64,000 nt of DNA from Leucobacter salsicius M1-8 (GTDB lineage: Bacteria; Actinomycetota; Actinomycetes; Actinomycetales; Microbacteriaceae), in contig NZ_AOCN01000022.1 of NCBI RefSeq assembly GCF_000350525.1, positions 124,001 to 188,000 on the forward strand. Direction: 5' to 3'. The notes under the pieces are model-generated. The model saw nothing but the letters and a program-made list of their open reading frames with translations. It was not told the DNA's origin and did not search any database. Of the stretch, positions 1-8,708 are shown one piece after another (position 1 is the stretch's first letter; the number at the start of each line of letters is the position of its first letter). Position numbers and translations under genes: made by a program.

Positions 1-1104
1 CGCCAGCGATGCCACGATTTCTCGGGCATCGCCCTGCAGTAGTTGATGCGTGATGGGCTGCTTGGTCTTCGGCGCTGAGACCTGTTCAGTGTCGATCCGG
101 ATCACGGTGGTGCCCGGGCCCAGGAGATCCCCGAACCGCATGGTGAACTGGTTGAGGCTCGCGCCGACCACGACGACCACGTCGGCCTGCGCCACGATCT
201 CCATTGCGGCGGCCTGGCCAAACCCGCCCGTGATGCCGAGATCGTACTGGCCGTTCGGGAAGATGCCGCGGCCGAGGGCGGTCGTCGACGTGAGCGCGCC
301 GAGGCAACCTGCAAGCGCCCCCAATTGCGCACTCGCCCCCGAGAGGTGGGCGCCGTGGCCCGCAATAATGAGCGGCCGTTCCGCATCCATGAGCAGGTGG
401 GCCGCGGACTCGATCTGGTGTGCCAGGGCGGCGTTGACCGGGGCGAGGGTGTCGGCCGAGGGGGCGGGCTCCTGCTGCGCCACCGAAGCGGTGAGAGCCG
501 CGAGCACTTCGGGATCCGACAGGTCGATGCCCTCGGGCTTGGGTGCAGGGGCGACCGGTGGTACCGCCGTGGCGCTTACGATGTCATACGGAATCGCGAG
601 CACCACTGGGCGACGCAGCCGAGCGGCGTACGAGGCAGCGCGCTCGACCGTGCGCTCGATATTGGTCACCGAGAGCGAGTGGGTGCGCACGCCCATGGCT
701 GCCGCAAGCATCTCCTGATCGACGTCCCACGGGCGAAGGCCCGTGCTGGGGGCATCGCCGACGACGACGAGCATGGGGGTGCGGGCCTGGGCGGCCTCGG
801 CGAGAGCGGTGAGGGTATTGGTGAACCCGGCACCGTACGTCGTGGTTGCGATGGCGATCTTGCCGCACACGCGAGTGTAGGCATCGGCCGCTGCGACGGT
901 GCCGGCTTCGTGGCGCACTGCCGTGAAGCTGACGCCCTCGGCGGCGAGGTCTTCGATGAGATGGGCGTTACCGTTGCCCATCAGGCCGAAGCTTGCCGAG
1001 GCGTGCACTGCAAGGGCGCGAGCCAGCGCGCGGGTGAGCGTCACCGCTGGAGCCGAAGATGGTTCCGAAGTGGGAAGGGGTGACGTGGAGGTATCGAGGG
1101 ACAT
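1..1104 (-). CDS. ThDP-dependent acetolactate synthase-like enzyme (3' end outside window)
   Basis: The minus-strand frame is open from the ATG at 1104 to the left edge, about 368 codons, so the C-terminal part (where the ThDP diphosphate motif GDG...N normally lies) is missing. The N-terminal half reads as a ThDP enzyme PYR domain: a 'FGLMGNGNAHLIEDL' start, a 'RHEAGTVAAADAYTR' segment that holds the family's catalytic glutamate (RHE), then 'TTTYGAGFTNTLTAL' and 'MLVVVGDAP'. A central domain with 'PLIIAGHGAH' and 'ADVVVVVGASLNQF' follows. An AAAGGCAC stretch just upstream supports the ATG at 1104. The family includes acetolactate synthase, benzoylformate decarboxylase and benzaldehyde lyase; I cannot choose the substrate. 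The neighbouring IclR regulator and FAD monooxygenase suggest a catabolic rather than a biosynthetic enzyme, which is inference. Confidence 0.85.
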   Translation of the reverse strand, partial: MSLDTSTSPLPTSEPSSAPAVTLTRALARALAVHASASFGLMGNGNAHLIEDLAAEGVSFTAVRHEAGTVAAADAYTRVCGKIAIATTTYGAGFTNTLTALAEAAQARTPMLVVVGDAPSTGLRPWDVDQEMLAAAMGVRTHSLSVTNIERTVERAASYAARLRRPVVLAIPYDIVSATAVPPVAPAPKPEGIDLSDPEVLAALTASVAQQEPAPSADTLAPVNAALAHQIESAAHLLMDAERPLIIAGHGAHLSGASAQLGALAGCLGALTSTTALGRGIFPNGQYDLGITGGFGQAAAMEIVAQADVVVVVGASLNQFTMRFGDLLGPGTTVIRIDTEQVSAPKTKQPITHQLLQGDAREIVASLA

Positions 1105-1370
1105 CACAGTGCCTTTCGCGAAATAAGCGAGGTGAAGGGTGACCGTGTATGTCTCGCCGGGAGGGGCGACGATGGCGCACCCGGCAGCAGCGCCCCTTTT
1201 TCGAGCGCCTTGCCGGCCGGGCCGAATGGTGACCGGGCTGGACAGTGAAAGCATATCGGTTGTGTGAAGAGGTTTTGTTCTCGACATAACAAATAAACGC
1301 TGAAACGGTCGAGTGGCTGGTCGATCAGTACAGTCCGGCGGTCCCCAGGGCCAGCGCGAGTGGCCCGGTG
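1105..1370. promoter_or_regulatory. Upstream region of the ThDP enzyme gene
   Basis: This 266-base gap separates the IclR gene from the ThDP enzyme gene, both on the minus strand. It holds the palindrome TTTCGCGAAA close to the ThDP start (about 1113-1122) and an imperfect dyad with TTGTT/AACAA arms near 1275-1292 that could bind the adjacent IclR protein. I see no convincing small gene here. The regulatory role is inference. Confidence 0.35.
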
Positions 1371-2114
1371 CTAGCGGTAGTTGCGGGCTACGCGCTCGGC
1401 CGTTTGCTGCAGCTCGGCCACAACCCCGGACAGTTGATCCGGCATTCGGAAGTGCACGACCGCGATGGCTGCGGGAGCCTCCCCGGCCACGCGAAGGGGC
1501 ACCGCAATCGAGGTGACGCCATCGATGACTTCGCTCTCGCTGATTGCGTAACCGCACTCGGCCGCAATGATGGACTCGGGGGTGGATGCTGACAACCCCA
1601 GCAGGGAGATGCGTTCGGCGGGGCCGAGTGATGCTTCGATCGCGTGACCCGGGGCTCCGAGGTTCCACGCGTGCCGGTCGCCGGGGCGCCGGGCAATCGC
1701 GGCGGCCACACCGACCGGCTCGACCGACGTGAGGGTGATGATGTCTTCGCCGTCGAGCACGGTGAGAAACGCGGTCATGCCGGTTTGCTGAGCGAGCCGA
1801 GTGAGTTCGGGGGTGGCTGAGGTCATGAGGCCCGGTGCCACGCCGCGGGCGAGGGCAGCCATGCGCGGTCCGAGTCGGATCAGGCCCGCGTCGTCGCGCA
1901 GGGCAAAACGGTGTTCCTCGAGAGTGCGCAGGAGCCGGTATGCGTTCGAGCGGTGCACCCCAAGCTGCTCCGCGAGCTGGGCAATTGAGATCGGCTGCTT
2001 TGCGTCGCCCAGGATTTCGAGGGCCCGAAGCCCGCGCGCCAGGGTTTGCGAGCCAGCGGGAGGGGCCTGCGTGGCGGCCTGGTACGTGGAGGTCATGGTT
2101 CCATTCTCGGGCAT
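1371..2114 (-). CDS. IclR-family transcriptional regulator
   Basis: A 247-residue protein of typical IclR length. Residues of about 22-85 form the winged helix-turn-helix, with 'ISIAQLAEQLGVHRSN' followed by 'AYRLLRTLEEHRFA'. The rest is the effector-binding domain, with the conserved 'SIAVPLR' strand near the end. Such proteins act as dimers and usually respond to aromatic or small organic acids. The gene lies between the ThDP enzyme and the divergent FAD monooxygenase, and the intergenic space contains a TTCAC-TAT-GTGAA dyad, so it probably controls the monooxygenase and perhaps the ThDP gene. An alternative start at 2096 (MTSTYQ) would shorten it by six residues; no strong ribosome binding site decides between them. 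Confidence 0.9.
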   Translation of the reverse strand: MPENGTMTSTYQAATQAPPAGSQTLARGLRALEILGDAKQPISIAQLAEQLGVHRSNAYRLLRTLEEHRFALRDDAGLIRLGPRMAALARGVAPGLMTSATPELTRLAQQTGMTAFLTVLDGEDIITLTSVEPVGVAAAIARRPGDRHAWNLGAPGHAIEASLGPAERISLLGLSASTPESIIAAECGYAISESEVIDGVTSIAVPLRVAGEAPAAIAVVHFRMPDQLSGVVAELQQTAERVARNYR

Positions 2115-2126
2115 GCGACGAGTTGA

Positions 2127-2193
2127 TTGAGGTGGTATTAGAAAAGGCGTATGATCAGTGTGCGATATTCATAAAGCTTATTCACTATGTGAA
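2127..2193 (+). promoter_or_regulatory. Candidate promoter and IclR-type operator for the FAD monooxygenase
   Basis: TTGAGG (2127-2132) and TATGAT (2150-2155) are spaced by 17 bases and face the monooxygenase gene. Just downstream lies the dyad TTCACTATGTGAA (2181-2193; 5-base arms, 3-base centre), placed where a bound regulator would block transcription. The patterns are seen directly; assignment to the adjacent IclR protein is inference. Confidence 0.45.
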
Positions 2194-2224
2194 CAATTGG
2201 CAACGATGCTTACGAGGAGTTACA

Positions 2225-4126
2225 GTGCAGTTTCACCATCACGGATATGTCTCGGGTGACCCGCGGGTGCTTCCCGCCGCGGGCGTCGGGCTTGATCGGC
2301 CCGAAGAGCTGCCCGACGAGATTGATGTGTTGATCGTCGGCTCGGGCCCCGCGGGCATCGTTGCTGCGGCCCAACTCGCGCAGTTTCCCGGGGTCGTCAC
2401 GCGCATCGTTGAACGGCGCGATGGGCGGCTCGTGCTCGGTCAGGCCGATGGCATTCAGGCTCGCAGTGTTGAGACCTTTCAGGCATTTGGCTTTGCACCG
2501 CAGATCATCCAGGAGGCCTACCAGATCACTGAAACCGTATTCTGGACTCCCGACCCGAACGACCGTAACTCCATCGTGCGCTCGTCCATCACCCCCGATG
2601 ATGCCAAGGGCATCAGCGAGTTTCCGCACCTCATCGTCAACCAGGCGCGCGTCATCGACTACTTCGCCGAGTACGCGACCCGAGCACCCGCACGCGGCAA
2701 GGTCGACTACGGATACGAGTTCGTCGATCTGAAGGTGGGCGAGGGTGAGTACCCGGTCGAGGTCACGCTGCGTCACGTCAGCGGACACAGCGGCGCCGGC
2801 ATCAATGCCGCCGCCGAGGCAGCCACGGCGGGGGAAACCCGTGTCGTTCGCGCCAAGTACGTCGTCGGTGCCGACGGCGCGCGCTCCAGCGTGCGCCGGT
2901 CCATCGGTGGGTCGCTCTCGGGCTCGACGTCTCTGCATGCCTGGGGCGTGATGGACGTGCTTGCAGTCACCGACTTCCCCGACATTCGCAAGAAGTGCAT
3001 CATTCACTCCGAGGCGGGCAGCATTCTGCACATTCCGCGCGAGGGTAACCATCTGTGCCGCATTTACGTTGACCTTGGTGAGGTCAACGAGGGTGATGGC
3101 GGTCGAGTTCGCAAGACGCCACTCGAGGACGTTGTCGCGCAGGCGAACAAGATTATGCACCCCTACTCGGTCGATGTGCGCGACGTGCCCTGGCACAGCG
3201 TGTACGAGGTTGCTCACCGGCTCACGGATCGCTTCGATGACGCTGCGACCTCACCCGATGGCAAGCCGCGCGTCTTTCTGATGGGCGATGCGTGCCATAC
3301 GCACAGCGCAAAGGCCGGGCAGGGCATGAATGTGTCGATGCAGGACGGCTGGAACCTGGGCTGGAAGCTGGGGTACGTGCTCGAGGGCCGCAGCCCGGAA
3401 TCGCTGCTCGAGACCTATTCCGACGAGCGCTGGGTGACCTCGAAGAACCTCATCGACTTCGATCACGAGTGGTCATCGCTCATGGCGAAGAAGCCCGAGG
3501 AGTTTGACTCGCCCTCGGAGCTTGAGGACTTCTACCTGCAGACGGCCGAGTTCCCCGCCGGGTTCATGACGGAGTACACCGAATCAATGCTCACGGCGGC
3601 AGGGTCGCAGCAGGCGCTCGCGCCCGGGTTCCCGATCGGCAAGCGTTTCAAGTCCGTGGAGACAGTACGCGTTGCCGACGCCGTCACCGTGCACTTGGGT
3701 CACCACCACCGAGCCGACGGCCGTTACCGCGTGTACGCGTTCGCCGACGCGAGCGGCGAGAAGCTGGCGCAGTGGGCCGAGTGGATGCTGCGCGACGACG
3801 CCCCTGTGCGCCGTTTCACACCCGCGGGTGCCGATCTCGACAGCGTGTTCGACGTTAAGGCCGTGCACCAGCAGCCGCACCACGACGTCGACATCTCGCG
3901 TGCGTCGAAGCTGTTTTTGCCGGCCTCGGGACCCTTCGGCCTCACGGACTACGAGAAGATCTACGCCGCGATCCCGGGTAATGACATCTTCGACGAGCGC
4001 GGGGTAAGCCGCGACGGCGCAGTGATTGTCGTGCGCCCCGACCACTACGTGGCCGGCATCTTCGGTCTCGACGACACCGAGGAGCTCGCCGAGCTGCTGG
4101 GGCGTTCGTTCCTGCCGCAGGCGTAG
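2225..4126 (+). CDS. FAD-dependent aromatic monooxygenase (phenol 2-monooxygenase / 3-hydroxybenzoate 4-monooxygenase type)
   Basis: From the GTG at 2225, preceded by GAGGAGT about 5 bases away, the product is 633 residues, the usual length of MobA-type enzymes (near 640). The frame stays open far upstream to 1835, but that part lies opposite the IclR gene and is not plausible coding. Residues of about 35-65 hold the FAD Rossmann motif ('DVLIVGSGPAGIVAAAQLA'), with 'VVGADGARSSVRRSI' in the middle and the second FAD motif 'VFLMGDACHTHSAKAGQGMN'. The last 170 residues match the thioredoxin-like dimerisation domain of phenol hydroxylases. The family hydroxylates aromatic rings using NAD(P)H and O2. 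The exact substrate cannot be read, but 3-hydroxybenzoate or a phenol is most likely. The gene stands alone, divergent from iclR. Confidence 0.88.
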   Translation: MQFHHHGYVSGDPRVLPAAGVGLDRPEELPDEIDVLIVGSGPAGIVAAAQLAQFPGVVTRIVERRDGRLVLGQADGIQARSVETFQAFGFAPQIIQEAYQITETVFWTPDPNDRNSIVRSSITPDDAKGISEFPHLIVNQARVIDYFAEYATRAPARGKVDYGYEFVDLKVGEGEYPVEVTLRHVSGHSGAGINAAAEAATAGETRVVRAKYVVGADGARSSVRRSIGGSLSGSTSLHAWGVMDVLAVTDFPDIRKKCIIHSEAGSILHIPREGNHLCRIYVDLGEVNEGDGGRVRKTPLEDVVAQANKIMHPYSVDVRDVPWHSVYEVAHRLTDRFDDAATSPDGKPRVFLMGDACHTHSAKAGQGMNVSMQDGWNLGWKLGYVLEGRSPESLLETYSDERWVTSKNLIDFDHEWSSLMAKKPEEFDSPSELEDFYLQTAEFPAGFMTEYTESMLTAAGSQQALAPGFPIGKRFKSVETVRVADAVTVHLGHHHRADGRYRVYAFADASGEKLAQWAEWMLRDDAPVRRFTPAGADLDSVFDVKAVHQQPHHDVDISRASKLFLPASGPFGLTDYEKIYAAIPGNDIFDERGVSRDGAVIVVRPDHYVAGIFGLDDTEELAELLGRSFLPQA

Positions 4127-4155
4127 GCTGCGCGGCCGGGTTTCGACCCGGATCA

Positions 4156-4201
4156 AACAGCTCAGGCCCCAGGATCTCAAGATCCTGGGGCCTGAGCTGT
4201 T
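4156..4201. terminator. Bidirectional hairpin terminator, part of a repeated element
   Basis: A perfect 21-bp stem (arms 4156-4176 and 4181-4201) with a four-base TCAA loop sits between the convergent monooxygenase and aldehyde dehydrogenase genes. The stem contains CAGGCCCCAG and is preceded by CCGGATCAAAC. The same composite occurs at 54793-54850 in inverted orientation, see findings. Confidence 0.85.
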
Positions 4202-4217
4202 GAAGCGGAGCTAGAAC

Positions 4218-5573
4218 TTAGCCAGCGAAGCGGAAAAGCTTCTTGTTGGCGAACTCCAGCATGCCGCCCTTGCCGAGCTCGCGGCCGTAGCCCGACTTCT
4301 TGACGCCACCGAAGGGCACGTCAGCACCCTCGAGGCCTGCGCCACCGATGAAGACCATGCCGACGTCGAGCTGGTTGCCGATTTCCTCGGCACGCTCGAG
4401 GTCGTCACAGATCACAACCGAGCCGAGGCCGTAGGGCGAAGAGTTAGCGAGTTCAATCGCCTCTTCGTCGCTCGATACCTTGTACAGCTGCGCGACGGGG
4501 CCGAACAGCTCCTGGCTGTAGACGTCCATCTCAGGGGTGATGTTGGTGATCACCGTGGGGGTGAAGACGTTGCCCTCGGGGGCGTTGTTGCCCACGGCAA
4601 TGTCTGCACCCTGATCGATGGCGCCCTGCACCTGTGCGGTGAGGTTCTTGGTGGCTGCCTCCGACGACATGGGACCGAAGTCGCCCGCCTCGTACGACTG
4701 GCCAGCAATAGCTGCCTTGAACTTCTCAGCGAACTCATCGAAGTACTTGTCCATGACGACGATGCGCTTCGAGCCGTTGCATGCCTGGCCGGTGTTCTCC
4801 ATGCGGCCGCCAACTGCGTGCTCGACCGCGTGGTCGAGATCGTTGGTGTCGAGCACGAGGAAGACGTCCGAGCCACCGAGCTCCAGCACGCACTTCTTGA
4901 GTGCGCGGCCTGCCTGCTCGGCAACAATGGCGCCTGCGCGCTCCGAGCCGGTCAGCGAGATGCCCTGGATGCGGTCGTCGGCAATGATGTCGGCGATCTG
5001 GTCGTGCGTGGCGAACACGTTGACGTAGGCACCCTCGGGGAAGCCTGCGTCGAGGAACAGCTGCTCGAGGGCGAGTGCCGACTCGGGGCACTGTGCTGCG
5101 TGCTTGAGGACGATCGTGTTGCCCAGAATCAGGTTAGGCACTGCGAAGCGTGCGACCTGGTAGTAGGGGTAGTTCCACGGCATAATGCCGAGGATGACGC
5201 CCGTGCCCTGGTGGCGCACGAAGGTCTTGAGGCCGTCTTCGACCTCGAGTACCTCGTCTGCGAGCCACTTCTCGGCGTTGTCTGCGAATGCAGCAGTGAT
5301 GGCGCCCGAGAACTCGGCTTCACCGATTGCCTGCTCGAGGGGCTTGCCCATCTCGCGGTTGATGATGGCGCCGAGCTCGTCCTTGCGCTCGTCGAACAGC
5401 TCTGCTGCGCGCTTAGCGAGCGCGGCACGCTCGGCAACGCTGGTCTTGCGAGCCCACTCCTTGTATGCCTTGTGTGCCGAGGCAAGCGATGCCTCGATGT
5501 CGGCTGCGGTTGCGTCGGGGTACTCGGCAACAGTCTCGCCCGTGGCCGGGTTAATGACGGCAAACGTGCTCAT
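4218..5573 (-). CDS. NAD(P)+-dependent aldehyde dehydrogenase, succinate-semialdehyde dehydrogenase-like
   Basis: A 451-residue aldehyde dehydrogenase covering the whole family length of the short SSADH (Sad/YneI-like) group. Visible motifs are 'GIMPWNYPYYQV' (cofactor site), 'GISLTGSERAG', the general-base glutamate in 'VLELGGSD' near residue 230 and the catalytic cysteine in 'NTGQACNGSKR' near residue 264. It oxidises aldehydes to acids. AAGGAG nine bases upstream supports the ATG at 5573. It is divergent from an APC permease and a flavin amine oxidase, so a sensible role is oxidising the aldehyde that the amine oxidase produces (aminobutyraldehyde or succinate semialdehyde in putrescine breakdown). 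The pathway is inference; the enzyme class is clear. Confidence 0.9.
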   Translation of the reverse strand: MSTFAVINPATGETVAEYPDATAADIEASLASAHKAYKEWARKTSVAERAALAKRAAELFDERKDELGAIINREMGKPLEQAIGEAEFSGAITAAFADNAEKWLADEVLEVEDGLKTFVRHQGTGVILGIMPWNYPYYQVARFAVPNLILGNTIVLKHAAQCPESALALEQLFLDAGFPEGAYVNVFATHDQIADIIADDRIQGISLTGSERAGAIVAEQAGRALKKCVLELGGSDVFLVLDTNDLDHAVEHAVGGRMENTGQACNGSKRIVVMDKYFDEFAEKFKAAIAGQSYEAGDFGPMSSEAATKNLTAQVQGAIDQGADIAVGNNAPEGNVFTPTVITNITPEMDVYSQELFGPVAQLYKVSSDEEAIELANSSPYGLGSVVICDDLERAEEIGNQLDVGMVFIGGAGLEGADVPFGGVKKSGYGRELGKGGMLEFANKKLFRFAG

Positions 5574-5860
5574 CTGACTTACTCCTTAGTAACGTCGATC
5601 GGGTAGATGACACTGCATAGTCTCCCACACCCGCATCCTGGGCACTACCTCGCATCGCCGCATTTTTTCGTGTATCTGCTACATCACAGCTTCGAATTCC
5701 TGTGCAACATTCGTGGTTTGCAACGAAATCCGCAGCTGGAGGCTTAAAGAGGCAAATGTCAACGTCAATGTCTGCGAGAATGACATTGTGTAGGACGCAA
5801 TGAAGCCGCCTCCTACAGCTACGAGACGAAATCGGCGACGCCGCCGGAAAAGAAGTGCCA
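5574..5860. promoter_or_regulatory. Divergent promoter region between aldehyde dehydrogenase and amine permease
   Basis: This gap of about 287 bases is A+T-richer than its flanks. It contains an inverted repeat CAATGTC/GACATTG (5766-5772 and 5782-5788) and a direct repeat of AATGTC just before it, both good operator candidates for a shared regulator. I see no credible gene inside it. Confidence 0.4.
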
Positions 5861-7381
5861 ATGACGAAACTTACTCTGCCCAACGCAACAGAGACGGGCC
5901 ACATTCACGTGGGCAAAGGTCTCAATCAGGGAGCCCTCGGGGTTGTCGGTTCGACCGTCATCGGGCTCGCCTCGACCGCGCCGCTGTATTCCCTCGCGGC
6001 TACGCTCGGCTACGTCATCGTTGCGGTCGGTGCTCAGGCACCGCTCGTGTTCATTGTCGCGTGCGTGCCAATGATCTTCGCGGCGCTGGCCTACCAGGAG
6101 CTGAACCGTGAGATGCCTGACTGTGGCACCACGTTCGTGTGGGGTGCGAAAGCGTTCGGGCCCGTGACCGGGTGGATCGGCGGCTGGGCAGTGGCCGTCG
6201 CGGGCGTCATGGTGCTCGCAAACGTGGGCGAGATTACCGGTCAGTATTTCTGGCTCTTGATCGGCAACGAAGAGTTCGCGAACAACCGCGTCATCGTGAT
6301 CATCACCTCCGTCCTGTTTATGGCTCTCATGACCTTCATCAGCACCGTTGGCGTGCAGATCGGTGAGCGGATGCAGATGGTGCTGATGGTCATTCAGCTC
6401 GCCGCCATGCTCGCATTTGGTGTGCTCGCGTTGATGCAGGTCGCAGATGGAACGAACCCGGGTTCGATCGCGTTTGATTGGAACTGGTTCAACCCCGCAG
6501 AACTAACCTCCTGGTCGGGCTTCATGCAGGCGGTACTCCTCGCACTCTTCATCTACTGGGGATGGGATAGCTGCCTCGCGCTGAACGAGGAGACCAAGAA
6601 CCCGCGTAAGACGCCGGGCCGGGCTGCGCTGCTGAGCATCGTCATTCTCATCGTGCTGTACGTCGGTATCTCGGTAGCGGTCATGATGTTCGCGGGCTTC
6701 GGAGACACCGGATTCGGGCTTACCAACGAGGCCAACCTTGACGACGTCTTCACCGTGCTCAGCGGGGCGCTCTTCGGCCCCTGGGGCTGGTTTTTGATTC
6801 TCGGTGTGATGCTCTCTGCGGCATCCTCCACGCAGACGACCATTCTTCCCACCGCACGCGGTACCCTGTCGATGGCCGTCTACCGTGCGCTGCCCGCGAA
6901 GTTCGCCGAGCTGCACCCCCGGTTCAAGACCCCGTGGTTCTCGACCACGGTCATGGGCATCGCGTCGATCGTGTACTACGTCGGTATGTCGATCCTGTCG
7001 GAAGACATGCTCGCCGACTCGCTCACCTCAATGGGGCTCGCCGTCGCACTGTACTACGCCATCACCTCGTTCGGCTGCGTCTGGTACTTCCGTGACACCC
7101 TGCGTGACAGTGCTCGTAACCTGTGGCTACGCGGCATCCTGCCCGGTCTGGGCGGCCTCATGCTCAGCTACGCATTCGTGCAGTCGGCGATCGACATGAT
7201 CAACGTCGACTACGGCTACACCGTAATCTTCGGCATTGGTGGCGCATTCGTGATCGGGGTCGGGGCGATTCTGCTTGGCTTCGTGCTGATGGCCGTGTGG
7301 TGGCTGCGTCCCGGCTCGCGCCCGTTCTTCCGCGGCGAGAGCCTGAACCGCGACACGCCTGTGCTGGTGCCCGATGAGTAA
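5861..7381 (+). CDS. APC-superfamily amino acid / amine permease
   Basis: About 506 residues with roughly 12 hydrophobic segments. The N-terminus 'GLNQGALGVVGSTVIGLAS' is the unwound TM1 region typical of APC transporters, and 'LALNEETKNPRKTPGRAAL' is the conserved cytoplasmic loop. A GTG at 5855 is in frame, but GGAAAAGAAG lies six bases before the ATG at 5861, which I prefer. The stop overlaps the start of the flavin amine oxidase by eight bases, so the two are translationally coupled. The likely substrate is the amine oxidised by that enzyme, for example putrescine. That is inferred from context only, because APC sequence does not reveal substrate. Confidence 0.88.
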   Translation: MTKLTLPNATETGHIHVGKGLNQGALGVVGSTVIGLASTAPLYSLAATLGYVIVAVGAQAPLVFIVACVPMIFAALAYQELNREMPDCGTTFVWGAKAFGPVTGWIGGWAVAVAGVMVLANVGEITGQYFWLLIGNEEFANNRVIVIITSVLFMALMTFISTVGVQIGERMQMVLMVIQLAAMLAFGVLALMQVADGTNPGSIAFDWNWFNPAELTSWSGFMQAVLLALFIYWGWDSCLALNEETKNPRKTPGRAALLSIVILIVLYVGISVAVMMFAGFGDTGFGLTNEANLDDVFTVLSGALFGPWGWFLILGVMLSAASSTQTTILPTARGTLSMAVYRALPAKFAELHPRFKTPWFSTTVMGIASIVYYVGMSILSEDMLADSLTSMGLAVALYYAITSFGCVWYFRDTLRDSARNLWLRGILPGLGGLMLSYAFVQSAIDMINVDYGYTVIFGIGGAFVIGVGAILLGFVLMAVWWLRPGSRPFFRGESLNRDTPVLVPDE

Positions 7382-8708
7382 ACCGAACGACTACGACGTT
7401 TTGGTTATTGGCGCGGGCGTCTCGGGCCTCGCCGCCGCGTCCGACCTCACCCGGGCCGGGAAGCGGGTCGTCGTGCTGGAGGCACGAGGCCGCGTCGGTG
7501 GCCGCGTGCACACCGAACGCGTCGGCGGGCACACCACCGACGTGGGCGCCTCTTGGATTCACGGCATTGATGACAGCTCGCTGCACGACGCTACCCGCGC
7601 CCTCGGCATGAGGGAAGCCGAATTTACCGTAGGGAGCTTTCAGGCCGGAGGCCGCCCAATGGTTTACTTTGGGCCAGGCAATGAGCGCCTCTCGGCAGTA
7701 GCAGCCGACGGTTTTATCGCCGATGTGGCCGCGCTGGATCCGGAGCTCGAGCGCGCGATCGCGCGCGCGCCCGAGGGGGCCTCATATGCGGATGCCGTGC
7801 AGTCCGCGGTCGCGAGCTTCGTAGCCAACCGGAGCTGGGATGAGGATCGTGCTGAGCGCGTGCTCGAGTACCATCGGCACCGAGCTGAGGAGCAGTACGG
7901 CGCGTGGTGGGATGACCTCGATGCGCACGGCCTCGACGATGACCAGATCGAGGGGGACGAGGTCGTGTTCCCTGACGGCTATGACGCGCTGCCGCGGGCA
8001 CTGGCCGCGGGGCTCGATGTGCGGCTAGAGACGCCCGTGAACCGCATCGCCTGGAGCGGCGGCGGTGTCGCGGTCGCTGCAGGCGAGACCGTATTTACCG
8101 CGGACCATGTGATTGTAACCGCACCGGTCGGCGTGCTGCAGTCCGGTCAGATTGAGTTCGCCCCCGCCCTGCCCGAGCCGGTTGCACGGGCCCTCGAGGG
8201 CTTCGCCATGAACGAGTTCGAGAAGGTGTTTCTGCGCTTCGACGCCCCGTTCTGGGACGATGGTGTGTACGCGATCAAGCGTCAGGGGAGCGCGGCCCAA
8301 TGGTGGCACTCCTGGTACGACCTCACACAGGCCGTGGGCACGCCCACGCTGCTCACGTTCGCCGCTGGCCCCGCGGCCCGCGCCACTAGGGACTGGAGCG
8401 ACGATGAAATCGTCGCGTCCGTCATGAGCTCACTGCGTGAGATCTATGGGGCCGCTGTTCCGGATCCGGAGTCCGCCAGGATTACCCGGTGGCGCGATGA
8501 CCCGTGGGCCCAAGGGTCGTACGCGTTTGCGAAGCCGGGCACCCCGCCCGAGGCCCACACGATACTCGCAACGCCCATCGGTGGCGTGTTACAACTTGCC
8601 GGGGAAGCCACCTGGCAAGACGATCCGGCGACCGTCACAGCGGCGCTGGAGTCTGGTCGACGGGCCGCGCAGCGCGTGCTCTTCGGGCACGACGCACCCG
8701 CACGATAG
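7374..8708 (+). CDS. Flavin monoamine / polyamine oxidase
   Basis: 444 residues, standard for the flavin amine oxidase family. The N-terminus has the FAD Rossmann motif 'VLVIGAGVSGLAAASDL' followed by 'VLEARGRVGGRVHT' and 'DVGASWIHG'. The C-terminus has the second FAD motif 'LAGEATWQDDPATVTAAL' ending in 'ESGRRAA'. These enzymes oxidise primary or secondary amines to aldehydes with release of ammonia and peroxide. The gene overlaps the upstream permease by eight bases, and the divergent neighbour is an aldehyde dehydrogenase, giving uptake, oxidation and aldehyde clearance in one locus. Putrescine or another polyamine is the most likely substrate by context. The last 74 bases overlap the 3' end of the convergent lipoprotein gene. 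Confidence 0.9.
   Translation: MSKPNDYDVLVIGAGVSGLAAASDLTRAGKRVVVLEARGRVGGRVHTERVGGHTTDVGASWIHGIDDSSLHDATRALGMREAEFTVGSFQAGGRPMVYFGPGNERLSAVAADGFIADVAALDPELERAIARAPEGASYADAVQSAVASFVANRSWDEDRAERVLEYHRHRAEEQYGAWWDDLDAHGLDDDQIEGDEVVFPDGYDALPRALAAGLDVRLETPVNRIAWSGGGVAVAAGETVFTADHVIVTAPVGVLQSGQIEFAPALPEPVARALEGFAMNEFEKVFLRFDAPFWDDGVYAIKRQGSAAQWWHSWYDLTQAVGTPTLLTFAAGPAARATRDWSDDEIVASVMSSLREIYGAAVPDPESARITRWRDDPWAQGSYAFAKPGTPPEAHTILATPIGGVLQLAGEATWQDDPATVTAALESGRRAAQRVLFGHDAPAR

Noticed and set aside
1835-2224. N-terminal extension of the FAD monooxygenase frame
   Set aside because: It lies opposite the IclR gene and gives Arg-rich sequence without family similarity. The GTG at 2225 has a good ribosome binding site and gives the normal family length.
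2210-3217. 335-codon open frame opposite the FAD monooxygenase
   Set aside because: A shadow frame of high-G+C coding DNA; no motifs and no ribosome binding site.
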